A DNA stretch of 64,000 nt. Source: Subdoligranulum variabile. GTDB taxonomy: Bacteria; Bacillota; Clostridia; Oscillospirales; Ruminococcaceae. The position numbers and the translations under genes are program-made. Below, piece by piece: positions 34,772 through 43,670 of the stretch; the stretch's first letter is position 1, and every line of letters starts with the position of its first letter. The stretch covers positions 13,003 to 77,002 of the forward strand of contig QAKI01000052.1 of the NCBI GenBank assembly GCA_003343905.1, written 5' to 3'. The notes under the pieces were generated by a model. It did no database searches. It saw only the letters and a program-made list of their open reading frames with translations, and was not told the origin of the DNA.

Positions 34772-37087
34772 TCAGCCGTTTTGCAGTTGGGATAGTTGCT
34801 GATTGACCGTTTCCTGCGTTTCTTCCACGAGCGCGCTCTGACGTTCCAGATCAGCGATCTGCCGTTCCAGTTCCGCGACCTGTTCTTCGATCTGCGCGGC
34901 CTGCGCTTCTTCCCCGGCGGCGGTCAGGCGGTCCCGATCGGCCTGCAGCGCGTCGCGCTGCTGCTGTTCGGCTTCGCTCTGCGCTTTCAGTTCTTCGATC
35001 TGCGCCTGCAGTTCTACGGCCTGCCGCTGCAAGGCTTCCGCCTGGATCTGGTCCAGCGACTGCTGCACCGCGATTTTGGCTTTGAGTTCCTCGGCCTGTT
35101 CGACCGTCAACACCGTGTTGGATGAGAGGGGCGCGCCCGTGACCACAGACGGATCGATCAGCACGCCGTCAATCATCACTTCAAAATGCAGATGATTGCC
35201 GGTGGAGTTTCCGGTGCTGCCCACATGGCCGATCAGATCCCCGGCCTTGACCACTTGGCCTGCCTGGACGGTCAGATCGTCCAGGTGCGCATAGACAGTA
35301 TTCCAACGGTGGCCGTCGGCGCCTGCGCCGTGGTCGATCCCGACCCAGTTGCCGAAAACAGAATTATACTCCGCCACCGTCACCGCGCCGTCCTGGGCGG
35401 CATACACCGGCGTGCCGGCATCCGCCGTCACATCCGTGCCCCGGTGGGTCCCGTCCATGACCCTGCTGATGTACTTAAACTCCTGCAGCGGGCTTTGCAG
35501 CAGCGCGCTGTTGGCCGGGTCGTCCAGGTTCGGCAGGCCCGCTGTGTTGGGCGTGAAGGCCACCGTGGCGGCCTTGTGGCTGTCACAATCGGCACGCAGC
35601 TGTGCGGCCACGTCCTCCGTCAGTTCGCTGTCGTCTCCTTCCCCGTAATCGGTAAAGTACCGGGGTTCTGCCAGCACACCGTCCACCATCGCCTCAAAAT
35701 GGAGCGCATTGCCGGTGGCGTTACCGGTAGAACCCACATAGCCCAGCAGGTCCCCGGCCTTGACGGTCTGGCCCGGTTCCACGGCCAGTTCCCGCATATG
35801 GCCGTAGAGGGTCACCCACCGGCGACCGTCGGCAGCGGCGCCATGGTCCAACTGGACATAGTTGCCCCAAGACCAGTGGTAAGTTGCCGACTGAACGTAG
35901 CCATCCTGGGCGGCATACACCGGCGTGCCCGCGGGGGCGCACAGGTCGTCGCCCCGGTGGCCGCCCGCTACCATATAGCGGCTGATGTAGGTGTAGTCCA
36001 CCGGGCAGAGAAAGCGCGGGCTGTTGGCCGGGTCGTCCAGATTGGGCAGGCCCGCCGTATTGGGCGTGAAAGTCACGGCGTTCTCCGGCGTGGCAGGCGG
36101 CTGTTCGGCGGCAGGTCCTTCGGCAGCGGCCGGTTCGGCGGCCGTTTCCGGCGTGGCCTCGGCCACCTGGGGCTGCATCATGCAGGCCGTCACGCTGACC
36201 CCCACGGCCAGCGCGCAGACCAGCAGCGCCCCGGCGCCCAGGCGGCGGTAATGCAGCAAATGCACGATGCGCTGCTTGACGCTGCCCTGCCCGAAGGCCA
36301 GACTGCCCGGCGCCATGCGGCTTTGCAGGGCATATTGCAGGATGCTTTCGCAGTAGGCGTTGCGGGCGGCGGCGTCACAGCCGCGCACGGCGGCTTCGTC
36401 GCAGGCGGCTTCCATCTCCCGCTCCAACTGGCGGAAGGCCAGCCATGCCAGCGGGTTGAACCAATGCAGGCAGACCACCGCGTAATACAGCGGTTTTACC
36501 AGCGGGTCCCGCCTGCGCAGGTGGGTGCGCTCATGCAGCAGCACCGACTGCCGCGCCGCCCCCGCAAGACCGGCGGGCAGATAGATCCGCGGCCGCAGGA
36601 TGCCCAGTGTGAAGGGCGCGGGCACACAGGTCCCGCTGTAGCAGCCGTCGGGCGTTTTGCAGGCCAGCGCCACCGTGCGGCGCAGCCGGGCATACCCCGC
36701 CACGGCCCGCACGGCCAGCACCAGCACGCCCAGCGCCCACACGGCGGCCAGCAGGTGCCAAACCGTCAGCGTTTGGTACCAGGGCACGGGGGCGGGCTGC
36801 TGCACCGGCGCTGCCGTCACAGTGGGCGCCGGCAGGGGAGCCATGGGTTCGGCCAGGGCCTGCACGGTATCGGCCGCCTGGGCAAGCTGTTGGTTCTGCG
36901 GGCGGGGCAGCGTAAGGGGGATGCCCCAGGGCAGTGCAAAGCGCACGCCCACCGCCAGCCACAGCCAGCACAGCCAACGGCTGGGCGTATGGGCACGGCG
37001 CAGCACCGCACTGACGGCCAGCGCCCCCAGCGCCGCCGCACCGCCCCAAAGGCTGAGCAGCAGCAGTTGCATCACGGCGTCACGCAT
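34772..37087 (-). CDS. BlaR1/M56 metallopeptidase fused to two M23 endopeptidase domains and a coiled coil
   Basis: A 771-residue sensor-like protein. Residues 1-300 form an M56 (BlaR1-type) membrane peptidase with HERTH at 185-189. After the last helix (about 287-303) come two M23 (LytM-like) domains, about 365-480 and 535-650. Each is preceded by the identical FTPNTAGLPNLDDPANS (339, 511), showing internal duplication. Domain 2 has all ligands (H548, D552, H601, H632, H634). Domain 1 has ALH at 461-463 instead of HLH, so one catalytic His is lost. A coiled coil covers about 660-768. It follows a BlaI repressor gene by 3 bases, suggesting cell-wall damage sensing. Confidence 0.9.
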   Translation of the reverse strand: MRDAVMQLLLLSLWGGAAALGALAVSAVLRRAHTPSRWLCWLWLAVGVRFALPWGIPLTLPRPQNQQLAQAADTVQALAEPMAPLPAPTVTAAPVQQPAPVPWYQTLTVWHLLAAVWALGVLVLAVRAVAGYARLRRTVALACKTPDGCYSGTCVPAPFTLGILRPRIYLPAGLAGAARQSVLLHERTHLRRRDPLVKPLYYAVVCLHWFNPLAWLAFRQLEREMEAACDEAAVRGCDAAARNAYCESILQYALQSRMAPGSLAFGQGSVKQRIVHLLHYRRLGAGALLVCALAVGVSVTACMMQPQVAEATPETAAEPAAAEGPAAEQPPATPENAVTFTPNTAGLPNLDDPANSPRFLCPVDYTYISRYMVAGGHRGDDLCAPAGTPVYAAQDGYVQSATYHWSWGNYVQLDHGAAADGRRWVTLYGHMRELAVEPGQTVKAGDLLGYVGSTGNATGNALHFEAMVDGVLAEPRYFTDYGEGDDSELTEDVAAQLRADCDSHKAATVAFTPNTAGLPNLDDPANSALLQSPLQEFKYISRVMDGTHRGTDVTADAGTPVYAAQDGAVTVAEYNSVFGNWVGIDHGAGADGHRWNTVYAHLDDLTVQAGQVVKAGDLIGHVGSTGNSTGNHLHFEVMIDGVLIDPSVVTGAPLSSNTVLTVEQAEELKAKIAVQQSLDQIQAEALQRQAVELQAQIEELKAQSEAEQQQRDALQADRDRLTAAGEEAQAAQIEEQVAELERQIADLERQSALVEETQETVNQQLSQLQNG

Positions 37088-37090
37088 GGG

Positions 37091-37468
37091 TCACACCTCC
37101 TTATCGTGTGCGGCGTCCAGCAGCGCGCGGATCTCGGCCGCTTCGGCGTCGCTGATCGGCTTGGCGCGCAAAAACGCCGCCACAAAGCTCGGCAGACTGC
37201 CGCCGAAGGTCTTGTCCACCACGGCGGCGCTCTCGGCGCACTGGACGGCGGCCTTGGCCACAAGGCTGGTCACGGTGCCGCCGTCGTTTTGCAGCACGCC
37301 GCGTTCGCACAGTTTGCGCAGCACGGTGTAGGTGGTGCTCTTTTTCCAGCCCAGGGCGTCGGCGGCCAGCACGACCAGTTCGCGGCTGTGCAGCGGTTCA
37401 TGGTCCCACACCAGGCAGGCGAAGCGGTATTCCCCTTCGGCCAGGCGCAGGGGTTCCTGTACAGACAT
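37091..37468 (-). CDS. BlaI/MecI family transcriptional repressor
   Basis: A 125-residue winged-helix repressor. The N-terminal domain (about residues 8-75) includes LGWKKSTTYTVLRKLCERGVL, the recognition region of BlaI/MecI proteins. The C-terminal part is the dimerisation region cut by BlaR1-type peptidases in related systems. It is the first gene of the operon, with the M56-M23 protein 3 bases downstream. Autorepression through the dyad over its own -10 box is inferred. Confidence 0.9.
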   Translation of the reverse strand: MSVQEPLRLAEGEYRFACLVWDHEPLHSRELVVLAADALGWKKSTTYTVLRKLCERGVLQNDGGTVTSLVAKAAVQCAESAAVVDKTFGGSLPSFVAAFLRAKPISDAEAAEIRALLDAAHDKEV

Positions 37469-37504
37469 CTTGGGTGCCCCCTTTCGTCATAAAATACTTT
37501 CCTC

Positions 37505-37539
37505 ACTGTCAGTCTATCATAATAAACCAGCTTTGTCAA
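37505..37539 (-). promoter_or_regulatory. Promoter and candidate BlaI operator
   Basis: TTGACA (37534-37539), a 17-bp spacer and TAGACT (37511-37516) on the minus strand. The palindrome ACTGTCAGT (37505-37513) overlaps the -10 box. It does not match the classic BlaI TACANATGTA box, so the operator call is tentative. Confidence 0.6.
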
Positions 37540-37616
37540 GCAAAGAATATCGGTACAGCGCCCCCCTGCACGGCCAATCTGCGGGAAGGCGAAACCGCCC
37601 CGCCCCCAAAAAGCAA

Positions 37617-37650
37617 AAACAGGCCGCGGCAGCACGCCGGTGGCCTGTTT
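37617..37650 (-). terminator. Terminator of the MFS gene
   Basis: AAACAGGCCACCGGCG pairs imperfectly with its partner ending GGCCTGTTT, with TTTTTGC next on the minus strand. Confidence 0.75.
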
Positions 37651-37687
37651 CTGTTTGGTTCTATGGCAAAGGGCCTGTGCGCGCCGC

Positions 37688-38845
37688 TTATCCTTCGGCG
37701 CTCTGCCAGCGGCCCCGCAGCCGGCTGTAGCGCAGCAGCCCCAGCGCCGCCAGGGCCGCCGCCGTGCCGAACGCCAGCGCCGCCCGCAGGTCCCACTGGG
37801 CCAGCGCGCCGAAGGCGAAGTTCGTGACGATGGCGACGATGTCCACCACCATGGCGTGGACGCTCAGGGCCGTGGCGCGGTTGGGGGTGGCGATCATGGC
37901 GTTCTGCTGCCGCAGCCGGAAGGGCTGGAACAGGCTGTCGGACACGCGCAGCAACCAGATACACCCCACCGACAGCGCCGCCCGGTCAGTCGCCATCAGC
38001 ACAAGGCAGCCCAGCGCCGGGGCCAGGCAGAACAGCCGCGCCGCCCGCCGGGCGCCCACCGTCCGGGTGAACCGGGCCGAGAACACCCCGCACAACCCCA
38101 GCAGACTGGCCGCGATATACGCCGCGCCGATGGCCGCGCTGCCCATGCCGCTGCGCTGGTATTGCAGTTGGTTCAAAAAGACCGTGACGGTCTGGTGGAT
38201 CTCGGACAGCAGGCCGGAGCCGACCAGCAGCGCCGTCACCCCCGGCACGGCCAGCGCGGCCCGCAGCGTCACCCGGAAGGGTTCCCGCGCGGTATGCGCC
38301 GGTTCGGCGGGGCGCACTTCGGTCAGGCCCAGCGCCAGCAGGGCCGCCGCGCCGTAGCTGAACACCGTCAGCAGGGCGGCCAGCCGGTAGTCGTCCCCCA
38401 CGAACAGCGTGAACACCGTCGCCGCGCCCAGCAGCCCGGCTTCGCTCAGACTGTTGTAGACGCCGAACACGCGCTGGCTGTCTTTGGGACCGGCGCAGAG
38501 GTAGAGGATGCTGGTGTCCACGCCGGACACGCCGGTGATGACGACGCTGACCATCACCCGTTCAGCCAGGAACCCGGCAAAGTCCGACGCCTGCCAGAAA
38601 ACGATCTTGGAAAGGAAAAACAGCCAGCAGCAGGCCAGCATCGTGCGCTTGTAGCCGATGCGGTCCGCCACCATGCCCCAGGGCACTTCCAGCACGATGC
38701 ACAGGGCGTAGCTGATGCTTTCGATCAGAAGGATCTCGAAGATGCCGACCCCCTGCGCCTGCCGGTACAGGGTGGAGATGGGGCCGTAAAAGACCATGCC
38801 CTGCAGCAGCGAAATGCCGTAGAGCAGGTAGATATTGCGTTTCAT
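37688..38845 (-). CDS. MFS transporter
   Basis: A 385-residue major facilitator with about 12 helices. The loop between helices 2 and 3 shows EVPWGMVADRIGYKRTMLAC, matching the family signature GxxaDrxGrr. It is somewhat short for a 12-helix MFS. Such transporters without further specificity motifs are often drug or sugar exporters. It is divergent from the choloylglycine hydrolase gene and may share control with it. Substrate unknown. Confidence 0.85.
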   Translation of the reverse strand: MKRNIYLLYGISLLQGMVFYGPISTLYRQAQGVGIFEILLIESISYALCIVLEVPWGMVADRIGYKRTMLACCWLFFLSKIVFWQASDFAGFLAERVMVSVVITGVSGVDTSILYLCAGPKDSQRVFGVYNSLSEAGLLGAATVFTLFVGDDYRLAALLTVFSYGAAALLALGLTEVRPAEPAHTAREPFRVTLRAALAVPGVTALLVGSGLLSEIHQTVTVFLNQLQYQRSGMGSAAIGAAYIAASLLGLCGVFSARFTRTVGARRAARLFCLAPALGCLVLMATDRAALSVGCIWLLRVSDSLFQPFRLRQQNAMIATPNRATALSVHAMVVDIVAIVTNFAFGALAQWDLRAALAFGTAAALAALGLLRYSRLRGRWQSAEG

Positions 38846-39056
38846 GATAATTCCGTCCTTTATGCGCAGAAGTTCCGCCGCGCGCCGCTATGCGGGCACG
38901 GCAAACAGGCGCCGGGGGACCGGCGCCCCAAACGATCTGCGGTTTTTACACGGGACGGTGCTGCATGGTGCTTTTTTCCTTTTTTCAATACTCTACCGCC
39001 AGTATAGCAGAGCGGGGGCGGCGTGTCAAACCGGCGTCGTTTTTTCCCGTATTCCG

Positions 39057-39085
39057 TTGCTTTTTTGCGCCGGGGCGGGTATACT
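39057..39085 (+). promoter_or_regulatory. Promoter of the choloylglycine hydrolase gene
   Basis: TTGCTT (39057-39062), a 17-bp spacer and TATACT (39080-39085), 32 bases upstream of the ATG. Confidence 0.65.
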
Positions 39086-39116
39086 GGTATCAGACACAAA
39101 AGGAGGTGCCGCCGTT

Positions 39117-40100
39117 ATGTGTACAAGTCTTTCTTTCCCGGAACGGGCGCTGTACGGGCGCAATCTGGACCTGGAATACCATTTTGGCGAACAGGTGGTG
39201 CTCACGCCCCGGAATTTCCCGTTCACCTTCCACCATCACCCGGCACTGGCGCAGCATTATGCGCTGCTGGGCATGGCGAACCTGGCCGACGGCGTGCCGC
39301 TGTACGCCGAAGCCGCCAACGAAGCGGGGCTGTATATGGCGGGGCTGAATTTTCCCGGCAACGCCCACTACTTTGACGCCCCCAAAGACGGCGCGCTGAA
39401 CCTGGCCCCCTACGAACTGTTCCCGCTGGTACTGGGCCAGTGCGCCACGGTGGCCGAAGCGCGCAAGCTGCTGGAACAGGTGCATCTGGTGGCCGAGCCG
39501 TTCGGCCCCGGCTATCCGCTTGCGCCGCTGCACTGGCAGGTGGCGGGTCCCGACGGCGTGCTGGTGGCCGAACCGATGGCCGACGGCCTGCACCTGTACG
39601 ACGACGCCTGGGGCGTGCTGACGAACAACCCGCCTTTCCCCTGGCAGCAGATGAACCTGAACCAGTACCGCGGGGTATCCCCCGCCACGCCGGAAAACCG
39701 CTTTGCCCCGGCGCGCGAACTGGAAGTGTTCGGCCAGGGCATGGGCGGGCTGGGCCTGCCGGGCGACGCTTCGCCCGCGTCGCGGTTCGTGCGGGCCGCC
39801 TTCTACAAGCAGAACGCCGTTTTCCCGGACGAGCGCGCCGGGCAGATCGTGCAGTTCTTCCACCTGCTGGATGCCGTCGCCATGGTGCGCGGCGGCGTGC
39901 TGACCCCCGAAGGCCGCTGGGACGAAACGATCTACAGTTGCTGCCTGGACGTGCAGGGGCCGCCGGTCTACTATTACAAGACCTACGAAAGCGGCTGCAT
40001 CCACGCCGTGGCCTTTACCGAGGAAGCCGCCGCCGGGCGGGAACTGGTCTGCCACAAGCCGCTGACCGACGCCGGGTTTACAGAACACACCCTTGGCTGA
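39117..40100 (+). CDS. Choloylglycine hydrolase family (bile salt hydrolase or penicillin V acylase-like)
   Basis: A 327-residue Ntn hydrolase. The Met is followed by the nucleophile Cys2 (MCTSLSF), which must be exposed by Met removal. Other family residues are visible: Arg and Asp in YGRNLDLEYHFG, Asn in AGLNFPGNA, Asn in LTNNPPFPWQ and Arg in RFVRAAFYK. The segment EYHFGEQVVLTPRNFPF closely resembles bile salt hydrolases, which deconjugate glycine- or taurine-bile acids. AGGAGG lies before the ATG. It is divergent from an MFS gene and ends at a strong terminator. Substrate (bile salt versus other amide) needs testing. Confidence 0.88.
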   Translation: MCTSLSFPERALYGRNLDLEYHFGEQVVLTPRNFPFTFHHHPALAQHYALLGMANLADGVPLYAEAANEAGLYMAGLNFPGNAHYFDAPKDGALNLAPYELFPLVLGQCATVAEARKLLEQVHLVAEPFGPGYPLAPLHWQVAGPDGVLVAEPMADGLHLYDDAWGVLTNNPPFPWQQMNLNQYRGVSPATPENRFAPARELEVFGQGMGGLGLPGDASPASRFVRAAFYKQNAVFPDERAGQIVQFFHLLDAVAMVRGGVLTPEGRWDETIYSCCLDVQGPPVYYYKTYESGCIHAVAFTEEAAAGRELVCHKPLTDAGFTEHTLG

Positions 40101-40109
40101 ACCGTATGC

Positions 40110-40142
40110 AAAAGCCGGAGCCCCGCGGGGCTCCGGCTTTGT
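40110..40142 (+). terminator. Terminator of the choloylglycine hydrolase gene
   Basis: AAAGCCGGAGCCCC pairs perfectly with GGGGCTCCGGCTTT, followed by GTTCG. Confidence 0.85.
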
Positions 40143-40252
40143 TCGTGTGCGGGCGGGGTCACCCCTGCATCCAGTGCAGGGTGATCCCTTCGGTCAGGCA
40201 GGGCAAGGCGTGGGCGGTCACTATGCCCACCGTACCGTCCCCCTGATGGCGG

Positions 40253-40921
40253 TCAGGGGATGTCATCGGGCGGCTTCGGGGTCTGGCGCACAAAATTCTT
40301 GTAAAGACCGGGGAGCACTATACTGAGCAAAACCACCGCATACCCTATGAAAAATATCTGCCGGATATACGTTCTGAGCACCGAACACTGCAAAACCGTT
40401 TCGCCGTTCAACTGCAACTGATAATGGCCTTTCACAACTTGCGACACAAGTTTATAACTCCCACAAGTAATCTCATTTTGGGATTTCAGTTCCGTGCAAA
40501 TAGAATCTTTTTCGACCTTCGATAAGTGCCCGTCCCGTATGATCCCTGTTTTCAAATCCAGATACTCTTCGCGGGAAGCCCTGCCTGGATAGATGGCCAG
40601 AGTATCCCCGGACAGTTGGATATAAAAAATTCCCTCGATATTATCCACAAAGTACGTCCGCACCACGCGGCCTTCGTCGATAAGGGAAAAATAGGACCGC
40701 CCCGCCTGCAGGTACCCCACAGCCACCTGCCCCTGCGCATTGACCGAAAAGCACTTCGGCGGCGTGGGGAAGTCCATCGGGTCATATTCCTCCTTGACAA
40801 CATAAGCGGAATGGACCCGTTCCTCGTGATTGTCATCCGGCTGCGTCTGCGCCGCGCTCCCGCACAGGAAGAACAGCAGCAGCGGGATCACCCATATTTT
40901 CCTATACGCACGTTCTTTCAT
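40253..40921 (-). CDS. Exported/membrane protein of unknown function
   Basis: A 222-residue protein with an N-terminal signal-like helix (about residues 9-24, IWVIPLLLFFLCGSAA) and a C-terminal helix (about residues 188-208), leaving an external domain of about 160 residues between them. The domain contains four Tyr/Phe-rich strands such as CFSVNAQGQVAVGYLQAGRS. It is not recognised as any family. GGGGAGGGGAG precedes the ATG, and the promoter is part of a repeated cassette (40968-41113). It is monocistronic. Confidence 0.65.
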   Translation of the reverse strand: MKERAYRKIWVIPLLLFFLCGSAAQTQPDDNHEERVHSAYVVKEEYDPMDFPTPPKCFSVNAQGQVAVGYLQAGRSYFSLIDEGRVVRTYFVDNIEGIFYIQLSGDTLAIYPGRASREEYLDLKTGIIRDGHLSKVEKDSICTELKSQNEITCGSYKLVSQVVKGHYQLQLNGETVLQCSVLRTYIRQIFFIGYAVVLLSIVLPGLYKNFVRQTPKPPDDIP

Positions 40922-40967
40922 GGCACTCCCCTCCCCTGCCGCGGTCGTTTTTCATTCCTTATATATA

Positions 40968-41113
40968 AGTCTACACGCAGAATCCCGCCCGTTTCAAGGG
41001 CAAAACCGCCCAAAGAATCGCCGCCGGAATTGGCGACTTTTCCCCGCCGGGGGCCAAATTTATCACCGAACACAAAAAGCCGGGCGGCCCCGTACAGGGG
41101 CCGCCCGGCTTTT
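40968..41113 (-). repeat. Terminator-plus-promoter repeat, copy 1
   Basis: In minus-strand order: the terminator of the GH31 operon (AAAAGCCGGGCGGCCCC with its partner, 41074-41113), a conserved block including GCCAATTCCGGCGGCGATTC, then a promoter TTGAAA (40992-40997), 18-bp spacer, TAGACT (40968-40973). The whole arrangement recurs at 52492-52633. It ends transcription of one gene and starts the next. Confidence 0.8.
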
Positions 41114-41135
41114 GTTTGGCGCAGTTGGAAAAAGA

Positions 41136-43652
41136 TCAGTCCTCGGGCTTGACCATGCCGACGAGGTCGAATTTTTCGGTGGAGATGACCACTTCGTACT
41201 CGTCTTTGGCCGGTTTGGGGTACTTGACCCAGATCGTGCGGTCGGACATATTGTAATACCAGGCGCAGTCCGCCGCGTCGAAGGCTTCCCGCACGATGGT
41301 GCGCTGGACCGGCTTGCCGTCCACCGTGACCCAGTAGGCGCCCTTGGCCTTGCTGACCAGGCGCAGGGTCAGGCTTTCCACCGTGTCCTGATAGGTACCG
41401 CTCTTGCGGAAGGCGACCGTCGTGCGTTCCCCGGCGGTCACGCTGATCTCGGTGCGGGCATACGCGCCCTGCTTGTACTGTTCGGTGTGGCCGTCATCGT
41501 CATACAGCACAAAGGAAGTGTCCTGTTCGGCGGCGATCAGCACGTCCAGATGGCGCAGGGTGTCGCTTTCGATATGCTTGACATCCTCGCTGGTGACGAA
41601 GATGCCCGACCCGCGCAGGAACATGGGGATGGAGCCCAGGTCCACCGGCACTTCGATGGTCTGGCCGCCCGCGTAGGCGCGCAGGTTGTCGTTCATATCG
41701 TACCAGGTGCAGCCCGCGGGCAGGTAGATGGTGCGGGTCGCCGCGCCCTTTTCCACCACGTTGGCCACCAGCACCGACGGTCCGAACAGGAAGGTCAGGT
41801 TCTGGTCGGTGTAGCAGGCGGGATCGTCCGGGAATTCCAGGAACAGCGGGCGCATGGCGGGCATGCCGTCCTGGTTGGCCTCGTACATCAGCGAGTAGAG
41901 GTAGGGCAGCATACGGTAGCGCAGGGCGTAGGCCGCGCGGATGTAGTCGTTGTTTTCCTCATACATCCAGGGCTGGGTGACGGTATTATCATCGTTGGCG
42001 GAGTTCAGGCAGAACCGTGGCTGGAAGATGCCGCTCTGGATCCAGCGCAGCAGCAGTTCGGCTTCGGGCGCGCCGCCCGCAAAGCCGCCGATGTCGCACC
42101 CCATGTTGGCACAGCCGGACAGGCCCATGCCCAGGATGGTGGCAATGTTGAACTTGACGGTGCGCCAGTCGGTCAGGTTATCGCCGCCCCAGACCTGGGC
42201 GTACCGCTGGATGCCCGCAAAGCCCGCGCGGTTGATGATGTAGGGGCGTTCGCCGGGGTAGACTTCGGCCAATGCCTGCTTGCCCACATAGGCCATCAGG
42301 TTGGAGTGCAGGATCTTCAGCTCGGCCATGGTGCCCTTTTCGCCCTCGAAGTCGCACTGGGCGTTGCGGTCCTCGACGCCGTCCATCTCGCAGTTGTCGT
42401 TCCAGACGGTCTTGGCGCCCATCTCCAGCACGTTTTTCTTGAGCAGTTCTTTCCAGGTATTGCGGCCCCGCTCGCCGGTGAAGTCGAAGAAGCGGCCCTC
42501 GCCGCCCCACCAGCGGCCATAGTAGTCGCCGCTGCCGTCGGGCGTCTTGATGAACACGTCGTTCTTCTCAAACAGCGGCATATAGGGGTGGTTTTTGAGG
42601 ATGCCGGGCTTGAGGTTGGGGATGACGTTGATGCCCATTTCGTTCATTTTGGCGAAGAAGCCCGCCGGGTCGGGGAAGCGGCGGTAGTTCCAGTTGAACA
42701 CATAGCGCAGGTTGTCCTGTTCGCCGCTGGTGTAGCCGGACGCCAGCCAGAAGTTGTCGATGAGCACGCCCTCCCGGCGGTGCTTGTCGATGACTTTGTA
42801 GATCTCCTGGTCGCAGTCCTTTTCCAGTTCGGCATAGTACATGGTGGAAGCGCAGTAGCCCAGGGACTGCTTGGTGGGCAGGGCGCTGCGGCCGGTCAAC
42901 TGGGTGTAGCGGTCCAGCACCGCCGCCACCGACGGACCGTTGAGCAGGAACAGGTCGATGTCGCCGCCGTCGGTCTGGTAATAGCAGTAGGGGTCCCAGT
43001 AGCCGGAGATCTCCTGCCCCATATCGAACACGCTGTCGTAGGAATTGTGGTAGAACAGGCCCAGCGCGTGGCGCTGTTCATCGTTGATGCGCACATAGAA
43101 CGGGATATGCTTGTACATGGGGTCGCCGTTCTCCGGGTCATGGCCGATGGCGTCCTTGGGGGACATGCGCAGGCGGCGGCCCTTCTTGTCCAGGTGGCCG
43201 GTCTTTTCGCCAAAGCCGTAGAAGTGGTCGTGCGCGCGGTCCATGCGGGAATAGTGGGACAGCCGCCCCAACTGATCGCGTTCAAAGGCGCGTTCGCGCA
43301 GGTCCTGATAGATCAGTTCGCCGTCGGCCGTGTACAGCAGCAGCGAGAAGGGGCACTTGCGCAGCACCAGCCGCAGCGTGGCCGTGCGGAAGGTCAGGGT
43401 CTTTTCGGTCTCCTCGCAGGGGATGTCCAACGCGGTGATGCGGCGGCGCTCCCCGGCCAGTAGGCCGTCCATGCGGTCGGGCCAGGCGGTGGTGACGAGG
43501 GTGTAGGATTCCTCCTTGAAGGCGCGGTCAAAGGACACGCGCACGCGGATCATATCGTCGGTCATAAAGACCAGCATCACGTCGGCGTTGTCGCCGTGCA
43601 GGCGGTAGCCGTTTTCGGTCTTTTCGACCGAATGGATCGTTTTGAGCAGCAT
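41136..43652 (-). CDS. GH31 alpha-glucosidase
   Basis: An 838-residue GH31 enzyme. The catalytic nucleophile Asp lies in KTVWNDNCEMDG and the acid/base Asp in QVWGGDNLTDWR. The N-terminal beta-sandwich holds HGFGEKTG-type substrate contacts (HFYGFGEKTGHLD). Two beta domains follow the barrel. No signal peptide, so it acts in the cytoplasm on imported alpha-glucosides or related sugars. It lies 18 bases after a paralogous GH31 gene and ends at a strong terminator, as the last gene of a TRAP-GH31 operon. Exact linkage is unknown. Confidence 0.88.
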   Translation of the reverse strand: MLLKTIHSVEKTENGYRLHGDNADVMLVFMTDDMIRVRVSFDRAFKEESYTLVTTAWPDRMDGLLAGERRRITALDIPCEETEKTLTFRTATLRLVLRKCPFSLLLYTADGELIYQDLRERAFERDQLGRLSHYSRMDRAHDHFYGFGEKTGHLDKKGRRLRMSPKDAIGHDPENGDPMYKHIPFYVRINDEQRHALGLFYHNSYDSVFDMGQEISGYWDPYCYYQTDGGDIDLFLLNGPSVAAVLDRYTQLTGRSALPTKQSLGYCASTMYYAELEKDCDQEIYKVIDKHRREGVLIDNFWLASGYTSGEQDNLRYVFNWNYRRFPDPAGFFAKMNEMGINVIPNLKPGILKNHPYMPLFEKNDVFIKTPDGSGDYYGRWWGGEGRFFDFTGERGRNTWKELLKKNVLEMGAKTVWNDNCEMDGVEDRNAQCDFEGEKGTMAELKILHSNLMAYVGKQALAEVYPGERPYIINRAGFAGIQRYAQVWGGDNLTDWRTVKFNIATILGMGLSGCANMGCDIGGFAGGAPEAELLLRWIQSGIFQPRFCLNSANDDNTVTQPWMYEENNDYIRAAYALRYRMLPYLYSLMYEANQDGMPAMRPLFLEFPDDPACYTDQNLTFLFGPSVLVANVVEKGAATRTIYLPAGCTWYDMNDNLRAYAGGQTIEVPVDLGSIPMFLRGSGIFVTSEDVKHIESDTLRHLDVLIAAEQDTSFVLYDDDGHTEQYKQGAYARTEISVTAGERTTVAFRKSGTYQDTVESLTLRLVSKAKGAYWVTVDGKPVQRTIVREAFDAADCAWYYNMSDRTIWVKYPKPAKDEYEVVISTEKFDLVGMVKPED

Positions 43653-43670
43653 AGGGTTCCTTTCCGGCGT

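Noticed and set aside
40159..40252. Possible C-terminal gene fragment on the minus strand (…HWMQG, stop)
   Set aside because: Only about 25 plausible residues, no start or ribosome-binding site; too short to call a pseudogene.
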